A DNA stretch of 64,000 bases from assembly GCA_020736575.1 (NCBI GenBank), contig JAGPYM010000023.1, positions 372,001 through 436,000 of the forward strand, in the 5' to 3' direction. This DNA comes from Thelonectria olida (taxonomy: Eukaryota; Ascomycota; Sordariomycetes; Hypocreales; Nectriaceae). The position numbers and the translations under genes are program-made. Numbering within the stretch: position 1 is the first letter of the stretch; the number at the start of each line of letters is the position of its first letter. Below, in pieces: positions 63,322 through 64,000 of the stretch. A model generated the notes under the pieces. That model worked only from the letters and a program-made list of their open reading frames with translations, was not told the origin of the DNA and searched no databases.

Positions 63322-64000
63322 CTCAGCCCATGCTACCGAATCGCTGCTCGAATCCCGCCGGAGTTGAGCCAAGCTCAAAAGGAAAAGCTGGCCAACATCA
63401 ACGCGCAAAGAGCGGCGGTGGCGTCTGACCCCGGCGTTGAAGTCCTCTCTCTTCCTCATCGACGCGGCGCTGTCCTTCCCAGCCGCCATCAGCGAACCGC
63501 CCTCGACCTGACCGGGGATGAGACGAGCCGCCTCATCGCGGTGTGTCGATCTGTTCAGGCGACTCCGACGCATGTCTTTCACGCGGCTGCCGCCATTGTC
63601 GTGCGAGACATGCAGGTACGCCCATCGCAGACGAAGCCTGCTCGATATATAAACTACATCCTCCGCAACGAGCGCGCGAGTTGCGTAGATCCGTACAACA
63701 CCGCCGCCCATCCGGCAGCGCTGTATCATTCCATCTCTGGACCCAGTCTCATCGTCGACTTGCCGCTCCACGCCGCCGGCGCCGGACCAGACGACAAGGC
63801 ACGCAAGCACGAGTTCTTGTCGGCCATGCAGACAGTTCGTCGTTTCTACCACGCTGTCCGCCAGGACAAGGGGCACAGTGCACTCGCGCCGTCCATGTGG
63901 GCCATGGGTACGCCGGCGACGCCGCACAGCTCGGAGCGCCCCATGCCGGTGCCCGGACCGAAGGCGCACGCGTCCGTGAGCATCTCGAGCACGGGACAGA
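63322..64000 (+). CDS. CoA-dependent acyltransferase-like gene, partial at window end
   Basis: An open plus-strand frame without stops from about 63322 to the window end, with much higher GC and strong GC3 bias compared with the flanks, as in a genuine gene. Landmarks are ELSQAQKEKLANINAQRAAV, RTALDLTGDETSRLIAVCRS, TPTHVFHAAAAIVVRD, YINYILRNERASCVDPYNTA and, near the end, AHASVSISSTGQ. These resemble fungal condensation-fold acyl/acetyltransferases, which transfer acyl groups from CoA to secondary metabolites. The typical HxxxD catalytic motif is not seen in this part. The 5' part is disturbed by the hAT element, so the gene may be dead. The 237-aa antisense ORF is a shadow. Confidence 0.5.

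Noticed and set aside
63256..63969. 237-aa minus-strand ORF at the right edge
   Set aside because: Arg/Gly-rich with no family; the overlapping plus frame has acyltransferase-like motifs and a GC3 bias, so the minus ORF is a shadow.
37985..64000. Giant mobile element of the Starship type
   Set aside because: Cargo-like genes are present, but no tyrosine-recombinase (DUF3435) captain was recognised anywhere in the window.
1..64000. CRISPR array, bacterial operons or plasmid features
   Set aside because: Spliceosomal introns and fungal gene families throughout; the regular array at 57-59 kb is exons and introns, not spacers.

Overview
The window looks like an accessory, repeat-rich segment of a filamentous ascomycete genome (Pezizomycotina, probably Sordariomycetes). 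The clues are short introns of 45-85 bp with GTRNGT donors and CTAAC/CTGAC-type branch sites, Zn(II)2Cys6 transcription factors, fungal NLR-type repeat debris (WD40, ankyrin-ZZ, TPR), and fungal hAT, pogo/Fot1-like, Tad-like LINE and Gypsy remnants. The species cannot be named from sequence alone. All exon-intron models were built by hand from reading frames and splice signals.

Layout. 0-10 kb: a PHO80-type cyclin fragment, an orphan ORF, a Zn2Cys6 regulator with a disturbed N-terminus, and an intact four-exon short-chain dehydrogenase (SDR). 10-16 kb: mostly gene-poor, with two copies of a dispersed repeat, a membrane-protein ORF and a ZZ-finger remnant. 16-19 kb: an intact seven-exon CorA-like membrane protein. 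19.4-20.8 kb: a large inverted-repeat element. 21-25 kb: NLR debris, a small mitochondrial-type protein and a flavin-monooxygenase fragment. 25.9-30.2 kb: an SPX-domain membrane protein with an apparent one-base frameshift, then an intact Zn2Cys6 regulator with a GC-AG intron. 31-37 kb: LINE and DNA-ligase remnants, a BAH-PHD chromatin reader and a homogenised TPR array. 37.5-44 kb: an NmrA fragment abutting a divergent pair (Ulp1-like protein with lost catalytic residues, HSP70-like ATPase), a coiled-coil gene and a duplicated HSP70 3' end. 44-50 kb: Gypsy, LINE, pogo and RecQ debris, a PD-(D/E)XK-like gene and a RING-H2 membrane ligase. 53-55.7 kb: an atypical kinase followed by a frameshifted ankyrin-ZZ remnant. 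56.7-59.6 kb: a secreted cysteine-rich protein built from 12 tandem exon-intron units. 60.2-63.3 kb: a hAT transposon with an intact transposase. The window ends inside a GC-rich acyltransferase-like gene.

The most striking item is the cysteine-rich exon array. Every repeated exon is phase 0 and a multiple of three, the separating introns are almost all exactly 71 nt and highly similar, and the 15-exon model reads through without a stop. Intact genes (SDR, CorA-like, HSP70-like, BAH-PHD, PD-(D/E)XK, RING, both regulators) sit among fragments of truncated genes and transposons. That pattern suggests a recombination-prone, possibly subtelomeric or lineage-specific region. No biosynthetic cluster, CRISPR array, tRNA or rRNA gene was recognised.
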